A stretch of DNA of 64,000 nucleotides from Epiperipatus broadwayi. Taxonomy: Eukaryota; Onychophora; Udeonychophora; Euonychophora; Peripatidae. The notes below the pieces were generated by a model. The model searched no databases, was not told the origin of the DNA, and saw nothing but the letters and a program-made list of their open reading frames with translations. Position 1 is the first letter of the stretch, and every line of letters begins with the position of its first letter. The stretch is taken from the NCBI GenBank assembly GCA_028023455.1, contig JAQFVV010000018.1:3497800-3561799 (forward strand), in the 5' to 3' direction. Shown here piece by piece: positions 59,785-64,000 of this stretch. The position numbers were made by a program, and so were the translations under genes.

Positions 59785-61064
59785 GAGTAGGCATTACATA
59801 GGGATTTTATGCACAAGCCTTCTGGCATTCATTGATTACTCTGGTTGGCACAGGGTGGCAATACTGTATGGAGAGTTTTGCTTTGTTCATATTTCCTTTT
59901 AATATCATTTCTATGAAAATCACTCATGTTTAATTGTATGATTAAATTCTTCCATTATATTTCTATTTAAATTAATAGTCTCAATCAATAGTTAATTTAT
60001 AATTCATTATTATCAATTTTTATTTTTTGAAAAACTATTTAAGGCTTTTCAGTGCTTATTCTTAAATCCGACTTTCTTGCTTTCTTCTGACAACTTACAG
60101 CATTCCTTAAACTCTTACGCATTATGTCAAAAAAATAATAAATCTTTGTTAAAATCTACATGACTTAAATAATCTCTTTATTTTCTTAGCATCCCATTGT
60201 AATCCACATAATATAAAACTGCAATAAAAAAAAATTTTAAAGGCAAAAAATGTTGGACACTTTTATCAAATAGTCACTATATAACCTAATCAAATGTTTT
60301 TTGTAAATATTTAGAATGTGACAATATCCTCCTGTGCTTATCTCTTCATGTTCCCAAGCTTTAATCAGTGCAAAAGTATTTATAGAATCAAATACCTTTT
60401 CATAATCTACAAATCCAAAGCATAATAATAACTCATACTTATTGAGCCTTTCTATAACTTCTCATAATATTTTGATATAATTCATTACTAGATTTAAGTT
60501 TAAAGTTTATTATAGGTGAATTATAATAATCTTATGAAGATCTTGTATAGAACCAATTGATTTGTAACTTTTATATCTTTTTCAATTTTCTTAAAATGAT
60601 AATATTGCATTCTCACAATCATCTTAATATATCTTTATCATATAGTTTGCAAACAATTTCTTCTGATTCTCTTAAGCTATTGTTTATAACTTTACCATTC
60701 TTTATAAATTTAATTGCATGTCCCAATTCTTCATTTCAAAAACTTTTAATAGCTGCTTTCTTGTTTTTTTTATTCATAATTCTTTGTAGAATTCTTACAT
60801 CCTTTATTATGTCACTTCTTTTTAATAATAGTGTCATTTTTTCTTACTGCTAAAATGTTTACACTTCCAAAACCAAGATAATTGTTTATACTTTGATTCT
60901 TTATCTCTTCATAATTATATTCCTTGAGTCATTATTAACCCTTCAGTACCATTTTACAGAATTCCAGATATTCAATTTTTTTTTAAATAGATCATTTTAA
61001 AATATTTTCATGATCATTCCTTACATATATTTTTTTCAGAAGATTTAACAAGTTTTTCTAAATA

Positions 61065-61125
61065 TTCCTATCCCCAGATCGGTTTCTAGCTTTTGGCTTT
61101 CCTCAGTGAGGCACTAGGGTATCTA
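61065..61125 (-). ncRNA. Hammerhead ribozyme motif, decayed (61.1 kb)
   Basis: On the minus strand CTGAGGA (61100-61106) is followed by stem II AGC/GCT (loop CAAAA) flanked by an A/A mismatch, then GAAAC. Relative to the 53 kb copy one stem II pair changed from G-C to A-T on both sides, a compensatory change. Stem III is disrupted. It lies in a short insert at about 61060-61150. Confidence 0.55.
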
Positions 61126-61831
61126 GACATTTGATCTAAAAATACCAGCTCAAGTCCAGCATTTATCTAATAGTTAATTATTAAATAGAAAATCTGAAAT
61201 TTTCAGACATCTATATGTCTTCAAATCCAGCTATCTAATTTAAATAGCTATATGGAACTGAACTAAATTCAGATCCGCCATATATTAACCACTTTAGAAA
61301 TAAAACATTGCCAAAGTCTCAAGAGCAAAATTATAATTACAAAGAAACCAAGTCATACATTACGTGATTTAATTTAATAAGCTTGTACTACAAATGTTAT
61401 ATAATGAGCTTTAATAGTTCTTAACAAGCTATTTAGCTATTTTTATTATACAGAAGGCTGCAGAAAGGAGTTTGCTATTAACTGAAAGGAGACCCTTTGA
61501 TTCCTCTTGGAGGCCTTAAAGAAACCGAGCAGGGCAAATTCCTAATGTCCACTCCATACGTTCTTGTCGTTGCAGCTGTTATTACTATGTGATTATTCAT
61601 ATAGTATACGAACATGGATGGGCTGCTCACCAACACGCATTAGCCAGCGTGGTGAGTTTATTGGCTTTTTACCTCTGAGTTTAAGATCAAGAAACACCAT
61701 GGTCTTTCTTCTCAGTGCCTGATTAGGCAGAATGAATGTTTGTGTAAATGATAAATATTTTTCCAATACATATATACAATTATGACAGACAAAAATAAAG
61801 CATGGCCCTTATTCCCAGGAGGCTGTAAAGT

Positions 61832-61858
61832 CACCAACCAAGGCAGCCTTGGTTGGTG
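61832..61858 (+). repeat. 27-bp perfect hairpin in the LINE 5' region
   Basis: CACCAACCAAGGC (61832-61844) and its exact reverse complement (61846-61858) are separated by one base. It sits about 50 bases before the first in-frame ATG. Confidence 0.85.
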
Positions 61859-61909
61859 AAGGCGAAGGGTGCTAAGAATCCCCTGATTGCGGACCCAGGC
61901 TGCCATTTG

Positions 61910-62857
61910 ATGACGACTTTTTATTTAGGTACTTATAACTGCAGATCACTTTCAAGTGAAGGAAGATTGCAAGAATTAGAAGAAGAACTGTCTTATATTA
62001 AATGGGACATTATTGGACTTTGTGAAGTTAGAAGAAAAGGAGAAGAAACAATTGATTTAAAAAGTGGACATATACTCTATTATAAAGGCACACATATTGG
62101 AGATACAAGTGGAGTAGGATTTATTATAAACAAAAAGTGGAAGAACAATATTGTGGAGATTGATGGTGTATCGGACAGAGTGGCAAGATTAGTTATACAA
62201 CTTAATAGCAGATACCAAATGCAGATAATTCAGGTTTATGCCCCAACAAGTTCTCATAGTGATGAAGTAGTAGAAGATTTTTATATGGATGTACAAAAGG
62301 CTTTTGATCAGAGTAAACAACATTTTAAAATTGTTATGGGAGACTTTAATGCTAGAATTGGTAGACAAATGAAAGATGAAATTGTTGTAGGTAATTTTGG
62401 TTATGGTAATAGAAATGAGAGAGGACATAGACTTGTGGAGTTTGCAGAAAAAGAAAAACTTTATATTATGAATTCATTTTTTGAGAAAAATATTAAAAGG
62501 AAATGGACATGGAAGCATCCAAATGAAGGTACAGCAGAATTGGATTATATTTTGACTAACAGAAAATACATATTTCAAGATTGTAATGTTCTTAATAAAT
62601 TTAACACAGGAAGTGATCATCGATTAGTAAGGTGTAAGTTACGTGTTAATGTAAAACTAGAGAGACAAAAATTATTAAGAAAAACAATAATATTTACAGT
62701 TGATATTCCTAATCTTCAGAAACATTCTAATGAATTTAAATTAGAACTTACAAATAGGTTTCAAGTGTTAGGAGATTTTGAACATGATTCAGATTTGAAT
62801 GAAATTAATATGAAAATAGCTGATACACTTAAAAACTGCAACAAACATAGCTGGTAG
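61910..62857 (+). pseudogene. LINE apurinic-type endonuclease
   Basis: The first in-frame ATG is at 61910 (the frame is open from about 61853 but has no earlier ATG). It encodes 315 residues before a stop. AP-endonuclease motifs in order: YNCRS (Asn10), GLCEVRR (Glu39), VYAPTSS, MGDFNARIG, a tryptophan block (RKWTW), LDYIL and GSDHRLV (235-240). This enzyme nicks genomic DNA to prime reverse transcription. All expected catalytic positions are present, so the domain itself looks intact. The frame stops at 62855-62857 only because of one extra base in the A-run at 62831-62835; the frame that follows continues directly into the RT linker. Confidence 0.85.
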
Positions 62858-62870
62858 AAAAAAGCAGCAA

Positions 62871-64000
62871 TTGACTAATAAAATTTCTACTGAGACTAGA
62901 GAATTTATGAAGAAAAGAAGGAATATGAAGATATACAAAAATGACGTATTAAAAAGAATTGAATATCTCAAATTTTGTAAAATGATACAGAAAAGAGTTG
63001 AAAATGATATAAGAAAGTATAACTGTGAAATAGCAAGGAAAGCTATAGAAGAAAATAAAAGTCTCAAAAATGTTAAACAACATTTTGGTATTGGTAGGAA
63101 ATTTATATCTGCAATAAGAAAAAAAGATGGAATTATTACTAAAAAGAGAGATGACATCATGAAATTGGTAGAAGATTTTTATCAAGAATTATATAGTAAT
63201 AAACAACAAATATCTCCTATATCTATTACATCTTCCGAATTGCCCAGAATTTTAAATGAAGAAATGAGACATGCAATTAAGTGTATGAAGAAAGGAAAGG
63301 CTCCAGGAAATGATGGAATTATAATTGATATATTAAAAGAAGCAGGTAAAGAAATAGAAACAATTTTAGCAAAGTTATATACCAAATGTCTAAATGATAA
63401 AGATGTACCGGAAGATTGGAAGAATGCAGTAATAATATTAATATTTAAAAAAGGTGATGAAGATATTAGAAATTACAGACCTATCGGCCTTTTGTCAGTT
63501 TTATATAAAATTTTTATCAAGATAATTACAACTCGTCTACAGAGAACTTTGGATTTCCACCAACCAAGAGAATAAGCTGGATTTAAAAGTGGTTTTAGTA
63601 CAATAGATCATATCCAGGTATTGAGAGAAGTCATAGAAAGGACAAACGAATATGAGTTGTCATTATGTTTTGGATTTGTAGATTATGAAAAGGCATTCGA
63701 TTCTATACACATTTCTTCAGTGATTAAAGCATTGGATCATCAAGGTATAGATCCAGGATATTGTCATATTTTAAAGAATATTTATAAAAAATGCAACAGC
63801 AACAATTAGATTACATAATGATACTGGAAAAATCAACATTGAGAAAGGTGTAAGACAAGGTGACTCCATATCTCCAAAACTCTTTACAGCAGTGCTGCAA
63901 GAAGTATTTTGTGGATTAAAATGGGAAACTAAAGGAGTGAAAGTAAATGGAGAGTATTTAAGTCATTTAGATTTCGCAGATGATGTAGTTGTTTTTGCAA
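62871..64000 (+). pseudogene. LINE reverse transcriptase, fingers and palm, partial
   Basis: The frame 62871-63575 covers the linker and fingers (LPRILNEEMRHAIKCMKKGK, APGNDGI, RNYRPIGLLSVLYKI). A TAA at 63573-63575 interrupts the conserved AGFKSGFST block. The frame continues to 63809 through FGFVDYEKAFDSI with the first catalytic Asp. One extra A in the run at about 63785-63791 shifts the frame again, after which GVRQGDSISPKLF and FADD (63973-63984, catalytic Asp pair) are readable up to the edge. RT copies the element RNA at the nicked target. Confidence 0.85.

Larger units (their letters stand above)
59226..59887. mobile_element. Young 662-bp fold-back retroposon with two hammerhead arms
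   Basis: A perfect 15-bp target duplication (CATATTTCCTTTTAA at 59211-59225 and 59888-59902) brackets the insert. After a 46-bp leader beginning GCATCACATGATCAC come two inverted arms, 59272-59550 and 59609-59887, each 279 bp. By eye they differ at only three positions. The spacer is 58 bp. Each arm contains the hammerhead unit of the 53 kb copy. One of the three differences destroys the GAAA in the left arm. The near-identity means a very recent origin or ongoing gene conversion. No ORF, so it must be mobilised in trans. Confidence 0.85.
58970..61060 (-). mobile_element. RTE-like LINE copy, RT to 3' end, interrupted
   Basis: It aligns, in the same orientation, with the 2.9-4.5 kb copy: 58980-59225 with the 3' region, 59903-60200 with the thumb region, 60340-60480 with the palm (the segment complementary to TATGAAAAGGTATTTGATTC), and 60640-61050 with the fingers and linker. 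It is split by the 662-bp fold-back at 59226-59887, which is therefore younger. Heavily mutated. Confidence 0.65.
61451..64000 (+). mobile_element. RTE-like LINE, young copy running off right edge
   Basis: The element starts near 61451, where similarity to the 29 kb copy begins. It has a GC-richer 5' region of about 450 bp, an AP-type endonuclease, and a reverse transcriptase that leaves the window at the FADD motif (63973-63984). Only one nonsense codon and two single-base A-run insertions interrupt coding. Endonuclease plus RT in one polyprotein without a separate ORF1 fits the RTE clade; the clade call is from motif style, not phylogeny. It is the master-like reference for the four degenerate copies in this window. 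Confidence 0.85.

Noticed and set aside
61853-61909. Upstream extension of the LINE endonuclease frame
   Set aside because: The frame is open from TTG at 61853 but has no ATG until 61910; conserved endonuclease sequence begins only after that ATG.
1-64000. CRISPR array, prokaryotic operon or phage-like system
   Set aside because: No regularly spaced short repeats with unique spacers, no bacterial gene organisation; spliceosomal introns and eukaryotic transposons dominate.

Overview
This window comes from a strongly AT-rich metazoan genome (roughly three quarters A+T by eye), with very long introns and dense transposon debris. The gypsy, RTE-type LINE, Penelope/retrozyme-like and tRNA-SINE mixture fits a large invertebrate genome (arthropod or mollusc); I cannot fix the phylum. 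No bacterial operons, rRNA or CRISPR arrays are visible.

Host genes. Two are recognisable, and they converge tail to tail. A BRI3 (brain protein I3) homologue lies on the + strand in three coding exons (12731-12875, 37152-37237, 47616-47747) with introns of about 24 and 10 kb; the exons join in phase to a 120-residue protein. The terminal coding exon of an mLST8/GbetaL-like WD40 protein, the shared subunit of TOR complexes 1 and 2, lies on the minus strand at 58274-58395; its upstream exons are not in view. A weaker candidate minus-strand transcript, with CRE sites and canonical splice signals but only a tiny ORF, is nested in BRI3 intron 1 (about 19.8 to 15.7 kb).

Layout. 1-1.7 kb: 5' part of a Ty3/gypsy element, minus strand. 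1.85-2.7 kb: two fold-back repeats. 2.9-4.5 kb: minus-strand RTE-like LINE fragment. 4.5-12.7 kb: non-coding with SINE-like and fold-back repeats. 12.7-47.8 kb: BRI3, whose intron 1 carries fold-back elements, two more LINE copies, a decayed gypsy pol with a 3' LTR, and a SINE with a clean target duplication; intron 2 carries an unclassified GC-richer island and duplicated repeats. 47.8-58 kb: intergenic with a retroposon and a TTAA-flanked MITE. 58-64 kb: mLST8 exon, a minus-strand LINE interrupted by a 662-bp fold-back insertion, then a young plus-strand RTE-like LINE running off the right edge in its reverse transcriptase.

Most unusual content. Several fold-back elements with 10-15 bp target duplications carry hammerhead self-cleaving ribozyme motifs. 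Two copies look complete (24.32-24.38 kb and 59.73-59.79 kb, + strand), one more is nearly so (53.1 kb, minus), and others are decayed. Hammerheads are established in Penelope-like elements and animal retrozymes, so the motif class is known. The paired-arm architecture, the near-identical 279-bp arms at 59 kb, and a 27-bp micro-insertion that looks like one terminus of the family seem worth following up.
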